A stretch of 64,000 nt of DNA from Jiella endophytica (lineage in GTDB: Bacteria > Pseudomonadota > Alphaproteobacteria > Rhizobiales > Rhizobiaceae): contig NZ_SOZD01000002.1 of the NCBI RefSeq assembly GCF_004519335.1, positions 248,001 through 312,000 of the forward strand, given 5' to 3'. A model generated the notes under the pieces. That model saw only the letters and a list, made by a program, of their open reading frames with translations. It did not search any database and was not told where the DNA came from. Below, piece after piece: positions 51,778-62,056 of this stretch (position 1 is its first letter; each line of letters starts with the position of its first letter). A program made the translations under genes and the position numbers.

Positions 51778-53250
51778 TCACCCCTCGCCGAGATAGGTCT
51801 TCAGCGTTTCGGCCGTGCCCTTCTGCGCCAGCATCGTCAGCCAGTCGGCAAAGGGCGTGGCGAAGCGCGGCTCGTCCTTCAGCGATCCATAGACCTCGGT
51901 CATCGAGAGCCAGGCCGACGGATCGGTCTCGGCGGCCTTCGCCCGCTCGGTCAGCTTGTCCCAGTTGGGATCGTTCGGCTCGATCACCGCTCCCGAATCC
52001 GTCACGCCGCGGCAATAGCGGCACCAGAGCGCGCTCTCGAGAGCGAGACCGACGGGATCGCGGCCGGCCTTCAGATTGTCGAGGATCGACAGGACGATGA
52101 ATTTCGGCTGGCGGTTCGAGCCGTCGAGGCAGAGCCGGCGCACCGTGTCGCCGATCTTCGGATTGGCGAAGCGGCGCTTGATCAGGGCGTAGTAGTCGGC
52201 AAGGTCGGTGTCCGGTACCGGCGGCACCACGGGAATGATCTCGTCGGTCTCGACCTTTTCGAGGAACTTCGCGACGAGGTCGTTCTCCATCGCCTCGTGA
52301 ACGAAATGGACGTCCATCAGCCCGGCCGGATAGGCGATGATTGCGTGGCCGCCGTTGAGGATGCGGATCTTCATCGTCTCATAGGGGGAAACGTCCGGCA
52401 CGAACTGGACGCCGACCTTTTCCAGCGCCGGGCGGCCGGAGGGAAAATCGTCCTCCAGCACCCACTGCTTGAATTCCTCGCAATAGACCGGCCAGGCGTC
52501 CTCGATGCCAAAAGTCTCGCGGCAATGATCGATCTCGCGCTGGCTGGTCGCCGGGGTGATGCGGTCGACCATGCCGTTCGGAAAGGCGACGCTCGCGTCG
52601 ATCCAGTCGGCAAAGGCCGGGTCGGACAGGCGCATGGTGCCGACGACCGCGGCGCGGCAGACCTTGCCGTTGTGGGGAATGTTGTCGCAGGACATCACGG
52701 TGAAGGGGGCAATGCCGCGCTCGCCCCTGAGCTTCAGCCCGGCACCGATGAGGCCGAAGACGGTCTTCGGCTCGTCGGGATTTTTCCCGTCGGCGGCGAT
52801 CGCCGGGTGGGAGGGGTCGAAGACGCCGTCGGAATCGATGAAATAGCCGCCCTCGGTCACGGTGAGGGAAACGATGCGGATCGCCGCATCGGCGAGCTTC
52901 TCGATGATCGCCGGAGTGTCGCCGACGGGCAGCATTTCCACCATCGGCCCGGTGACGCGGGCGCTGGTGCGGGCGTTGTCCTGCTCGACGACGGTGGTGA
53001 GATAGTCCTGCGAGGCGAGCTTCTCGCGCATCGCCGCATCGGAGGGCATGACGCCGGCGCCGACGATGGCGAAGTCGTGGCCCTCGCCGGTCTCGAACAG
53101 CTCGTCGAGATAGACCGCCTGATGGGCGCGATGAAAGTTGCCGACGCCGAAATGCAGGATGCCGGGGGTCAGCGCCGAGCGGTCGTAGCCGGGGACGGCG
53201 GCCTTGGCGGCGATGTCCGAGAGGGTTTTTGCGGAAAGCCTTACGCTCAT
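51778..53250 (-). CDS. mtlK: Mannitol 2-dehydrogenase, long-chain polyol type
   Basis: 490 residues of the polyol-specific long-chain dehydrogenase family: ILHFGVGNFHRAHQAVYLDE at the N terminus, TVVEQDNARTSARVTGPMVE and DRITPATSQREIDHCRETFG. KIRILNGGHAIIAYPAG holds the K-x5-N-x2-H catalytic motif. It oxidises mannitol or D-arabitol to fructose or xylulose with NAD. It follows smoK with a 145-base gap. In the Sinorhizobium smo operon a sorbitol dehydrogenase gene (smoS) normally sits in this gap, but none is here. It is probably part of the Smo operon. Confidence 0.93.
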   Translation of the reverse strand: MSVRLSAKTLSDIAAKAAVPGYDRSALTPGILHFGVGNFHRAHQAVYLDELFETGEGHDFAIVGAGVMPSDAAMREKLASQDYLTTVVEQDNARTSARVTGPMVEMLPVGDTPAIIEKLADAAIRIVSLTVTEGGYFIDSDGVFDPSHPAIAADGKNPDEPKTVFGLIGAGLKLRGERGIAPFTVMSCDNIPHNGKVCRAAVVGTMRLSDPAFADWIDASVAFPNGMVDRITPATSQREIDHCRETFGIEDAWPVYCEEFKQWVLEDDFPSGRPALEKVGVQFVPDVSPYETMKIRILNGGHAIIAYPAGLMDVHFVHEAMENDLVAKFLEKVETDEIIPVVPPVPDTDLADYYALIKRRFANPKIGDTVRRLCLDGSNRQPKFIVLSILDNLKAGRDPVGLALESALWCRYCRGVTDSGAVIEPNDPNWDKLTERAKAAETDPSAWLSMTEVYGSLKDEPRFATPFADWLTMLAQKGTAETLKTYLGEG

Positions 53251-53395
53251 GGCAGGTCTCCTGGAGGTGTCCGTTGCCTGGCGGCGGCGCCAGCCGCCAG
53301 ATGATTGACGAGAATGCCGCGGACCCGGGTCGCCGGTCGTCCGCAGCGGCAGGACGGTTCGCCGCCGGCCCCTCCCGAGCCGGTGGCAGCCGCCG

Positions 53396-54400
<1,005 letters not shown>

Positions 54401-54410
54401 GACGATTTCC

Positions 54411-55241
54411 TTACTTGACGGCGCCGAAGGTCAGGCCGCGCACGAGCTGCTTCTGCGAGAACCATCCGACGATCAGGATCGGGGCGATGGCGAGCATCGA
54501 TGCGGCCGAGAGCTTGGCGTAGAAATTGCCCTGGGGGCTCGAGAAGGACGCGATGAAGGCGGTGAGCGGAGCGGCGTTGGAGGTCGTCAGATTGAGCGTC
54601 CAGAACGCCTCGTTCCACGACAGGATGACATTGAGGAGGATCGTCGAGGCGATGCCCGGCACGGCCATCGGCGCCAGCACCTGAGTGATCTCCTTGGCGA
54701 GCCCCGCCCCGTCCATGCGCGCCGCCTCGAGGATCTCGCCGGGTATCTCCTTGAAGTAGGTGTAGAGCATCCAGACGATGATCGGCAGGTTGATCAGGAA
54801 CAGGACGACGATCAGGCCGAGCCGGGAATCGAGGAGGCCGAAGCGCACGAACAGGAGGTAGATCGGGATCAGCACGCCGACGGCCGGCAGCATCTTGGTC
54901 GAGAGCATCCAGAGCAGGACGTCCTTCGTGCGCTTGGTCGGCGAGAAGGCCATCGCCCAGGCGGCGGGAATGGCGAAGATCAGCCCGAGCGCCGTCGAAC
55001 CCAGCGACAGATAGACCGAGTTCAGCATGAAATGCAGGTAGTTCGACTGGCTCTGGATGGTCCGATAGTTCTCCAGCGTCCAGTCGAAGGCGACGAAGAC
55101 CGGCGGGATCGAGATCGCCTGCAGCTCGGTCTTGAACGAGGTGAGGAAGGTCCAGAGGATCGGGAAGAAAATCACCAGCCCGACGAACCAGGCGAGGACG
55201 GTGGTGACGATCTTGCGGCCCTTGGTGACGCGGCGTGCCAT
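54411..55241 (-). CDS. smoG: Polyol ABC transporter permease
   Basis: 276 residues with six hydrophobic helices. Near the N terminus [20 protein letters not shown] is helix 1. The EAA loop, [20 protein letters not shown], follows the usual EAA-x3-G pattern, and the C-terminal helix is [20 protein letters not shown]. This is the MalG-type subunit of the CUT1 family. It pairs with SmoF. It lies 13 bases after smoF, and smoK follows 10 bases on. Confidence 0.95.
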   Translation of the reverse strand: MARRVTKGRKIVTTVLAWFVGLVIFFPILWTFLTSFKTELQAISIPPVFVAFDWTLENYRTIQSQSNYLHFMLNSVYLSLGSTALGLIFAIPAAWAMAFSPTKRTKDVLLWMLSTKMLPAVGVLIPIYLLFVRFGLLDSRLGLIVVLFLINLPIIVWMLYTYFKEIPGEILEAARMDGAGLAKEITQVLAPMAVPGIASTILLNVILSWNEAFWTLNLTTSNAAPLTAFIASFSSPQGNFYAKLSAASMLAIAPILIVGWFSQKQLVRGLTFGAVK

Positions 55242-55254
55242 GGTCTGTGCTCCC

Positions 55255-56127
55255 TCACGCGTCCAGGTTCTTGCCGATGAGGCGAACGAGGAAGATCGCG
55301 ACGATATTGGCGAGGATCACCGCGACGATGCCGCCGGCCGAAGCCGCGCCGATATCGCCATAGGAGGTCGCCTGCTGCGCCACGAGATAGGTGATGTTGG
55401 TCGACTGCGAGCCCGGCCCGCCCTGGGTGGTCACCAGGATCTCGGCATAGATCGACAGAAGGAAGATGGTCTGAATCAGGATCACTACGGTGATCGCCCG
55501 GCTCATATGCGGCAGGGTGATGTACCAGAAGATCGACAGCGCCCCTGCCCCGTCCATCTCGGCAGCTTCCTTCTGGTCCTCAGACAGCGACTGCAGCGCC
55601 GTGAGCAGGATCAGCGTTGCGAAGGGCAGCCACTGCCAGGCGACGATGATGATGATCGAAAGGAGCGGCAGTTCGGTCATCCAGTCGATCGGGGCGAGGC
55701 CGATCGCCTGGAGGAACTGGCCGATGACGCCGTAGACCGGGTTCATCATCATGTTCTTCCAGACCAGAGCCGCCACGGTCGGCATGACGAAGAACGGCGC
55801 GATGACGAGGAGCCGGACGATGTTGACGCCGTAAAACTCCTGGTCGAGCAAAAGCGCGATCAGGATGCCGCCGATCACCGTGATCGCGAGGACGCCGAGA
55901 ACCAGAATCAGCGTGTTGGCGAGCGCCGCCAGAAAGGTCGGGTCCTGGAGAAAGTAGGTGTAGTTCTCGAAGCCGATGAAGGGCGTCGAGAACGGGTTGT
56001 AGAGCGTGTAGTTCAGCGTCGAGAAATACAGCGTCATCGCCAGCGGCACGATCATCCAGATCAGGAGGACGATCACCGCCGGCGCCATCATCGCGCGCGC
56101 TGCGCTCTTGGTGTGCAAGGTGGCCAT
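55255..56127 (-). CDS. smoF: Polyol ABC transporter permease
   Basis: 290 residues of MalF type. It begins MATLHTKSAARAMMAPAVIV with helix 1 (VIVLLIWMIVPLAMTLYFST). KEAAEMDGAGALSIFWYITL carries the EAA-x3-G coupling motif, and NIVAIFLVRLIGKNLDA is the C-terminal helix. It pairs with SmoG to form the channel for polyols. The 278-base gap between smoE and smoF contains a GC hairpin near the end of smoE, which may tune the ratio of binding protein to permeases. Confidence 0.95.
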   Translation of the reverse strand: MATLHTKSAARAMMAPAVIVLLIWMIVPLAMTLYFSTLNYTLYNPFSTPFIGFENYTYFLQDPTFLAALANTLILVLGVLAITVIGGILIALLLDQEFYGVNIVRLLVIAPFFVMPTVAALVWKNMMMNPVYGVIGQFLQAIGLAPIDWMTELPLLSIIIIVAWQWLPFATLILLTALQSLSEDQKEAAEMDGAGALSIFWYITLPHMSRAITVVILIQTIFLLSIYAEILVTTQGGPGSQSTNITYLVAQQATSYGDIGAASAGGIVAVILANIVAIFLVRLIGKNLDA

Positions 56128-56360
56128 GGCATTTGCCCGTGTTGCCGCCGCGCGATTGGCGTGATGGCGCTGAAACTCGAACCGACCGCCGCGTCGTTGC
56201 GGCGCCGCTCATCCGTCTGCGTCCGGAGCGCGGGCACGGCGGCTAAGACGCTGCTGCCCGGGGGACGCCATTCATTCGGGAAAAAAGACGGTAACGAGCC
56301 CGGCAGCCGCCCTTTGAGGGCAGCGGTTCGAAACTCGGACTTCCTCCCGAGGGGTCGGGC

Positions 56361-56386
56361 CGGGCGGCTCGTTCGTCGGCCGCCCG
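56361..56386 (-). repeat. Hairpin after smoE
   Basis: CGGGCGGC-(10 bases)-GCCGCCCG is a perfect 8-bp stem placed at the end of the smoE-smoF gap nearest the smoF-distal side, overlapping the 3' untranslated region before smoF. There is no U-tract. It could stabilise the smoE message or partly terminate transcription, parallel to the hairpin after chvE. Confidence 0.45.
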
Positions 56387-56405
56387 TATCCCTGATCAGC
56401 CGAGC

Positions 56406-57725
56406 TTACTTGATGTAGCCGCCGCGTGTCATCTCGCGGGTGGCGATCGCCTGGCTCTGCTTCAGCGCCTGGTCGACCGTCGCCGAACCGGAGAGCGCCG
56501 CAGCCATCTGCTGGCCGACCGCCGTGCCGAGCCCCTGAAACTCGGGGATCGCCGCGAACTGCAGGCCGTAATAGGGCTTGTCGTCGGTCGGCGAAGGATC
56601 GGCATGCTTGATGGCGTTCAGCGTCGCCTCGGCGAAGGGTGCCGCCTCGGTGTATTTCGAATTCTCATACAGCGAGGTGCGGGTGCCCGGAGGAACGTTC
56701 GCCCAGCCTTCCTTCTCGGCGACGAGGTCGAGATATTCCTTCGACGTCGCCCAGGAGATGAAGGTCTGCGCCGCTTCGGCGTTCTTCGAGGAGTTCGGGA
56801 TCGCCAGCGACCACGCCCACAGCCAGTTGAAGCCGTCGTTCGGGCAATTGTCGGTGCCGCAGGGCGCCGCCGCGAAGCCGACCTGATCCGGCACCTGGCT
56901 CTGCTTGGGGTCGGTCACGAAGGAGGCCGCGACCGAGGCGTCCATCCACATGCCGCACTTGCCCTGGCCGAACAGCGAGAGGTTCTCGTTGAAACCGTTG
57001 GAAGCAGCGCCCGGAGGGCCGTATTTGGTCATCAGGTCGACATAGAGGCTAACCGCCTTCTTCCAGCCGTCCGACTCGAACTGCGGCTTCCAGTCGGCGT
57101 CGAAGTAGTTGGCACCGAACTCGCGGGCCATGTTGCCGAGGAAGGCCATGTTCTCGCCCCAGCCCGGCTTGCCGCGGAGGCAGATGCCGTAGACGCCGGC
57201 GTCCTTGTCGGTGATCTTCTCGGCCGCCTCGGCGATGAAGTCCCAGGTCGGCTTTTCGGGCATTTCCAGCCCGGCCTTCTCGAACAGGTCCTTGCGGTAG
57301 AGCGTCAGCACGCTCTCGGCATAGAACGGCGCGGCATAGAGCTTGTCGTCGTTGGACAGGGCACTGCGGATCGCCGGGATGAGGTCGTCGACGTCATAGT
57401 CGTCGCTGAGGCCGTCGAGCGGCTTCAGCCATTCCTGCTTGGCCCAGATCGGCACCTCGTAGGTGCCGATGGTCATGATGTCGAACTGGCCGCCGCCGGT
57501 GGCGATGTCGGTGGTGACGCGCTGGCGAAGGATGTTCTCCTCCAGCGTGACCCAGTTCACCTTGATGTCCGGATGGGCCTTCTCGAACTCCGGCGTCAGA
57601 CCCTGCATGCGGATCATGTCGGAGTTGTTGACGGTGCCGATGGTCAGCGTCGTCTGCGCGGACGCGGCCGTCGTCGCGACGGCGAGGAGCGCGGCAGCGC
57701 TCACCGTCATCATCGAAAATCTCAT
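56406..57725 (-). CDS. smoE: Polyol-binding periplasmic protein
   Basis: 439 residues with a signal peptide (MTVSAAALLAVATTAASAQT). The mature protein is a family-1 extracellular solute-binding protein: TIGTVNNSDMIRMQGLTPEF, NWVTLEENILRQRVTTDIAT, FAAAPCGTDNCPNDGFNWLW and ATSKEYLDLVAEKEGWANVP are close to SmoE/MtlE sorbitol/mannitol-binding proteins. The ATG at 57725 follows GGGAGG by 5 bases and replaces the upstream ATG at 57761. Just upstream is a TGAGCAATTGTTCA palindrome, a likely SmoC operator. Confidence 0.95.
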   Translation of the reverse strand: MRFSMMTVSAAALLAVATTAASAQTTLTIGTVNNSDMIRMQGLTPEFEKAHPDIKVNWVTLEENILRQRVTTDIATGGGQFDIMTIGTYEVPIWAKQEWLKPLDGLSDDYDVDDLIPAIRSALSNDDKLYAAPFYAESVLTLYRKDLFEKAGLEMPEKPTWDFIAEAAEKITDKDAGVYGICLRGKPGWGENMAFLGNMAREFGANYFDADWKPQFESDGWKKAVSLYVDLMTKYGPPGAASNGFNENLSLFGQGKCGMWMDASVAASFVTDPKQSQVPDQVGFAAAPCGTDNCPNDGFNWLWAWSLAIPNSSKNAEAAQTFISWATSKEYLDLVAEKEGWANVPPGTRTSLYENSKYTEAAPFAEATLNAIKHADPSPTDDKPYYGLQFAAIPEFQGLGTAVGQQMAAALSGSATVDQALKQSQAIATREMTRGGYIK

Positions 57726-57746
57726 TGAAGCCTCCCAGCTCGCATG

Positions 57747-57760
57747 TGAGCAATTGTTCA
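57747..57760. promoter_or_regulatory. Candidate SmoC operator upstream of smoE
   Basis: TGAGCAATTGTTCA is an almost perfect 14-bp palindrome (one mismatch per arm) centred about 28 bases before the smoE ATG. SorC/DeoR-type sugar regulators often bind TGAnnAATTnnTCA-like sites. It lies within the leader and would be expected to block or control the smoE promoter. Confidence 0.55.
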
Positions 57761-58008
57761 ATAGCGGGGCAAAACTTCACTGCCGGCGCGGCAATGTCAA
57801 CCGAATTCCATGCGGCAGTGCAGCAGCAAGCCCCGGATTTCCTTGGCCGGTGGAGGGAAGCAAAAGCCGCGGTCACATGCAATCCTGCAGCGTGGATTCG
57901 CCGCACACCCATCGAACCGGGCAGACGCCGGTCTGCCGCAATCGGGCTGCGGTGACCTTGCGGCCCGAATGAAAGGCGAGACGCCCCGCCGCCGGCGCTA
58001 CGAGCCGG

Positions 58009-58962
58009 CTAACCCAGCAGCCGATCGGCGGTCGCCTCGTCGGTGATCAGGCCGCTGATCAGCCCGCCGGTCGCCGCCGCCTTGATTGCCGGCGTCTTGG
58101 CCGGCCCCATCGCCGCGGCGATCACCTCGCCCCGCGCGGTCGAGGGGATCGGCGCGCTCGCGACGCGCTCGTTGAAGCGGCAGTCGATCAGCCTGCCTTC
58201 GCTGTCGAACACCCAGCCGACGATCTCGCCGGCCGCCCCCTGACGGATCAGATCCTCCTGCTCACTGGCGGTGATGAAGCCGTCGACCACCAGCGGCGCG
58301 GTGGCGGAGATCTCGCCGACGCCGACGAAGGTCACTTCGGCTTTGGCCGCCAGCTGCAGCGTCATCTCGACGACCTTCTGCTGGTGCAGCAGATGGCGCT
58401 CCTGCGGTGTCGAGACGACCACCGGCAGCGGCATCGGATAATGCGGCGCCTTCACCTGGTCGGCCATCGAATAGATCACGTTGTAGACCGAGGCGGAGCC
58501 GTCCGGCGCGATGTTGCCCGTCAGCGAGACGATCCGGTGCTGGGTGCAGCTCATCGGCGGCAGATGCTCCACCGCCGCCCTGAGGGTGCGCCCGGTGCCG
58601 ACGGCGAGGATCGTCGGCGCCTCTCGCCGCAGATGGCGCTCCATCTCCACCGCGCAGGCCTCGGCGACGCCAAGGGTCGTCGACGCGGAGGCCGGATCGG
58701 ACGGGACCACTTCGCAGTAGCTGAGGCCGAAGCGCGACTTCAGGCTCTCGGCCCGCTCGAGGCAGCCGGCGATCGGATGGTCGATCCGCACCCGCACAAG
58801 CCCGGCAGAGACCGAGTGGGAGACGAGGCGCTGGGCGGCCTGACGGGAGATTCCAAGCTTTGCCGCGATCTGGTCCTGGGTATTGCCGGCGACGTAGTAA
58901 AGCCAGCCGGCCCGGGCAGCGTCATCCAGTCGTGTCGTCTCGTCGTCGCGCGTTTTCGCCAT
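58009..58962 (-). CDS. smoC: SorC/DeoR-family transcriptional regulator of polyol use
   Basis: 317 residues from the ATG at 58962. An N-terminal helix-turn-helix (DQIAAKLGISRQAAQRLVSH) is followed by the SorC sugar-binding domain: LAVGTGRTLRAAVEHLPPMS, HRIVSLTGNIAPDGSASVYN and VVDGFITASEQEDLIRQGAA are close to SmoC. The regulator responds to a polyol or its phosphate and controls smoEFGK-mtlK transcribed in the same direction. The upstream frame to 59145 has no similarity. Between its stop and smoE are 283 bases containing the operator and no gene. Confidence 0.92.
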   Translation of the reverse strand: MAKTRDDETTRLDDAARAGWLYYVAGNTQDQIAAKLGISRQAAQRLVSHSVSAGLVRVRIDHPIAGCLERAESLKSRFGLSYCEVVPSDPASASTTLGVAEACAVEMERHLRREAPTILAVGTGRTLRAAVEHLPPMSCTQHRIVSLTGNIAPDGSASVYNVIYSMADQVKAPHYPMPLPVVVSTPQERHLLHQQKVVEMTLQLAAKAEVTFVGVGEISATAPLVVDGFITASEQEDLIRQGAAGEIVGWVFDSEGRLIDCRFNERVASAPIPSTARGEVIAAAMGPAKTPAIKAAATGGLISGLITDEATADRLLG

Positions 58963-59359
58963 CGTCAGCCCGTCGCCCGGTGGCCCGCAGCGCCGCCATC
59001 CGCACCCCGCCCGAGCTGGCGAAAGCGAAGGCGACCCAAAGGCCCACCGGCACACTCCTCCCTGCGGCAGACGCATCGGCCCGCCCGCGACCCCGGCATC
59101 TTGCCGGTGCGGGCCGACCGATCCGCTCCGCCGGTACCCCGCCAATGTTTAATGGCGGATGCCGCCGGCTTGCAAACGACGCATGGGGTCGGGGCCGTGC
59201 CGGCCCGGCGCGGCGGGCCTGCCTTCGCCGGGAGCAACGCTAGGTCAATCGGCGTGACAAACTGCACAAATTCCGGGCAATATCATTCAAAATCGCTAGC
59301 TGACTTGATTTTCTTGCCGGCGGCTTTCTCTTTAATTGCGAGCGTGACGGAGAGTGCCG
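58963..59359. other. Divergent intergenic region with a palindrome
   Basis: 397 bases separating the smoC start from the ATP-grasp gene. A CCGCCA-ATGTTTAA-TGGCGG palindrome lies at 59139-59158 and could be a regulator site, centred about 186 bases upstream of smoC. AT-rich segments near 59260-59345 (for example CTTGATTTTCTTGCC) may hold the plus-strand promoter. I see no gene, RNA or repeat family in it. Confidence 0.45.
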
Positions 59360-60772
59360 GTGAAACCATTTGACGAGATGCTGATATCGGGCGACGAGGT
59401 CCGCGAACCCTATGCCCGGTTCCACGAGTGGTTCCGAGAGCAGGACGCGGAGGCGCTGGGCGAGAAGGCGAGCGAGGCCGAGGCCTTCTTCCGGCGCACA
59501 GGCATCACCTTCAACGTCTACGGGCAGGAGGAAGCCGCCGAGCGGCTGATCCCCTTCGATCTCGTCCCGCGCATCATGGCGAAGTCGGAATGGGACAATC
59601 TCGCCGACGGCATCGAGCAGCGGGTGACGGCGCTCAACGCCTTTCTCGACGACCTCTACCACGATCAGGAAATCATCAAGGCCGGCATCGTGCCGGAGCG
59701 GCTGATCGCCGGCAACGAGGCATTCCTCGAAGAGATGCGCGGCTTCCGCCCGCCCGGCGGGGTCTATACCCACATCATCGGCACCGACATCGTCCGCTGC
59801 GGCGAGAACGAGTTCTACGTCCTCGAGGACAACGCCCGCACCCCCTCCGGCGTCTCCTACATGATAGAGAACCGCGAGACGATGATGCAGATGTTCCCGG
59901 AGCTGTTCGCGCAGAACCGGGTGCGCCCTGTCGAGACCTACCCGCATCATCTGCGCCGCTCGCTCGCCGCCGTCGCGCCGCCGGCCTGCGAGGGCACGCC
60001 GACCATCGCGGTTCTCACCCCCGGCATCTACAACTCGGCCTTCTTCGAACACGCCTTCCTCGCCGACCAGATGGGCGTCGAGCTGATCGAGGGCTCCGAC
60101 GTCGCCGAGATCGACGGGCGCATCCAGATGCGCACCACCGAGGGCTACAAACCGATCGACGTGATCTATCGCCGGGTCGACGACGCTTTCCTCGATCCGA
60201 AGGTGTTCAACCCGACCTCGATGCTCGGCATTCCCGGCATCATGGACGTCTACCGCAACGGCGGCATCACCATCGCCAACGCACCGGGAACCGGCATCTC
60301 GGACGACAAGGCGATCTATTCCTACATGCCGGAGATCGTCGAATTCTATACGGGCGCGAAGGCCAAGCTGCAGAACGTGCCGACCTGGCGCTGCGCCGAG
60401 GAGGATAGCCTCAAATACGTCCTCGAGCATCTGGACGAGCTGGTGGTCAAGGAAGTCCACGGCTCCGGCGGCTACGGCATGCTGGTTGGCCCGACCTCGA
60501 CGAAGGAGGAGCAGGAGATCTTCGCCGACAAGCTGAAGAAGAAGCCGACCAACTACATCGCCCAGCCGACGCTGGCGCTCTCGACCGTGCCGATCCTCGT
60601 CGATGGCGGTCTCGCCCCGCGCCACGTCGACCTCAGACCCTTCGTCCTCGTTTCCGACAAGGTCCGCATCATTCCCGGTGGCCTGACCCGCGTCGCCCTC
60701 AAGGAGGGCTCCCTGGTGGTCAATTCCAGCCAGGGCGGCGGCACCAAGGACACCTGGGTTTTGAGGGACTGA
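59360..60772 (+). CDS. Circularly permuted ATP-grasp (type 2) protein
   Basis: 470 residues of the DUF404/DUF407 circularly permuted ATP-grasp family. FNVYGQEEAAERLIPFDLVP, NEFYVLEDNARTPSGVSYMI and GSGGYGMLVGPTSTKEEQEI are typical, as are IYRRVDDAFLDPKVFNPTSM and QGGGTKDTWVL at the C-terminal end. Such proteins are predicted peptide-bond or amide-forming ligases paired with alpha-E proteins, but the product is unknown. The GTG at 59360 is preferred because GGAGA lies 6 bases upstream. The GTG at 59354 is too near. The alpha-E gene follows after 3 bases. Confidence 0.9.
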   Translation: MKPFDEMLISGDEVREPYARFHEWFREQDAEALGEKASEAEAFFRRTGITFNVYGQEEAAERLIPFDLVPRIMAKSEWDNLADGIEQRVTALNAFLDDLYHDQEIIKAGIVPERLIAGNEAFLEEMRGFRPPGGVYTHIIGTDIVRCGENEFYVLEDNARTPSGVSYMIENRETMMQMFPELFAQNRVRPVETYPHHLRRSLAAVAPPACEGTPTIAVLTPGIYNSAFFEHAFLADQMGVELIEGSDVAEIDGRIQMRTTEGYKPIDVIYRRVDDAFLDPKVFNPTSMLGIPGIMDVYRNGGITIANAPGTGISDDKAIYSYMPEIVEFYTGAKAKLQNVPTWRCAEEDSLKYVLEHLDELVVKEVHGSGGYGMLVGPTSTKEEQEIFADKLKKKPTNYIAQPTLALSTVPILVDGGLAPRHVDLRPFVLVSDKVRIIPGGLTRVALKEGSLVVNSSQGGGTKDTWVLRD

Positions 60773-60775
60773 TCG

Positions 60776-61729
60776 ATGGCACTTCTCGGACGCACCGCAA
60801 ACGGCCTGTTCTGGATGTTCCGCTACATCGAGCGGGCCGAAAACACCGCAAGACTGCTCGATGCCGGCCAGCGCATCTCATTGACCAACCTCTCCTCGGA
60901 GCCCGACGAGTGGCAGTCGGTGCTCGTCTCGGCCGGGGTCGAGGCGGCCTACAACGCCAAATACGATAATCACGACCCCGACAATGTCGTCCATTTCATG
61001 CTCTGCGACCGGGACAACCCCTCCTCCGTCCGCGCGTCGCTGGAGACCGCCCGCACCAACGGGCGGATGGTGCGCACGGCGCTGACCCGCGAATTATGGG
61101 AGGCCGTCAACGAGAGCTGGCTGGTGGTGCAGCGGCGCCTCGCCGGCAAGGTCAGCGCCCATGAACTGCCGGCCGTCATCGATCTCGTGAAACGTCAGGG
61201 TGCGCTGATCCGCGGCACCTTCCAGACGACGATGCTGCGCAACGAAATCTTCGACTTCGCCAATCTCGGCGCCTTCATCGAGCGGGCCGACAACACGGCC
61301 CGCATTCTCGACGTCAAATACTGGCTGCTGTTGCCCGAGCACAGCCAGGTCGGCTCGGCGCTCGACAATTTCCAGTGGCGCTCGATCCTCAGGTCGGTCT
61401 CGGCCCACCGCTCCTATGCCTGGGAATATGACGGCGAGTACCGGGCGGTGAACATCATCGACTTCCTGATGCTCAACAAGCGCATGCCGCGCTCGCTCGC
61501 CTATTGCTACACGGTGATCGAGGACAGCCTGAAATTCCTCGACCGCAACTACGAGGTCCGCCATCCCTGCTTCGAGACGGCGGCCTCGCTGAGCGAACGT
61601 CTTTCCGGCTCGAGCGTCAGGCAGATCATCGACAACGGTCTACACGAGTTCCTCGAGGCCTTCATCCGCGACAACAACCGCCTCGCCCAGGAAATCGGCC
61701 AGAACTACCGGTTCTACCCCGAGGTGTAA
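60776..61729 (+). CDS. Alpha-E domain protein (DUF403)
   Basis: 317 residues, helical. LLGRTANGLFWMFRYIERAE, NTARLLDAGQ, then FANLGAFIERADNTARILDV and LPRSLAYCYTVIEDSLKFL-like text (MPRSLAYCYTVIEDSLKFLD) are typical of the alpha-E family. These proteins are always found beside circularly permuted ATP-grasp proteins and often with transglutaminase-like and proteasome-related proteases, and together may make or modify a peptide. Only the two-gene core is present here. A stem-loop at 61744-61774 follows. Confidence 0.92.
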   Translation: MALLGRTANGLFWMFRYIERAENTARLLDAGQRISLTNLSSEPDEWQSVLVSAGVEAAYNAKYDNHDPDNVVHFMLCDRDNPSSVRASLETARTNGRMVRTALTRELWEAVNESWLVVQRRLAGKVSAHELPAVIDLVKRQGALIRGTFQTTMLRNEIFDFANLGAFIERADNTARILDVKYWLLLPEHSQVGSALDNFQWRSILRSVSAHRSYAWEYDGEYRAVNIIDFLMLNKRMPRSLAYCYTVIEDSLKFLDRNYEVRHPCFETAASLSERLSGSSVRQIIDNGLHEFLEAFIRDNNRLAQEIGQNYRFYPEV

Positions 61730-61743
61730 CCGCTCCCTGCCCT

Positions 61744-61774
61744 CCCCGATACGGCGCATTCTCGCCGGTCGGGG
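61744..61774 (+). terminator. Hairpin after the alpha-E gene, possible terminator
   Basis: CCCCGA-TA-CGGCG, a short loop and CGCCG-G-TCGGGG (61744-61774) form a strong imperfect stem 15 bases after the stop. No U-tract follows, so it may be a weak terminator or mRNA 3'-end stabiliser. The remaining about 280 bases before the pilus gene contain an AT-rich tract (about 61930-61970) likely to hold a promoter. Confidence 0.5.
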
Positions 61775-62056
61775 CGGCGCTTCGGGGATGAGGCGGAACG
61801 TCGCACATAGCTCACTTACATGCAGCAATGATCTCCGCATGGAGCCGCATCTGCGCGGCTGCGCCAGCTCAAACCAGAAATTGTACGTAGGTATTTGTAC
61901 GAGGTTTCGATGGTCCCCGTGACCGTCGCAAAAGCAATTGTTTTTCTTGCCATTTTTTCTTTACGCCTCATCAACCAAGGGACGTAAGGCTCTCTGGCGA
62001 GGGTGAGATTGTGCAGCCAGACTGCCGGTCACTCGCGGATACGGGAGAGCAAGAAA

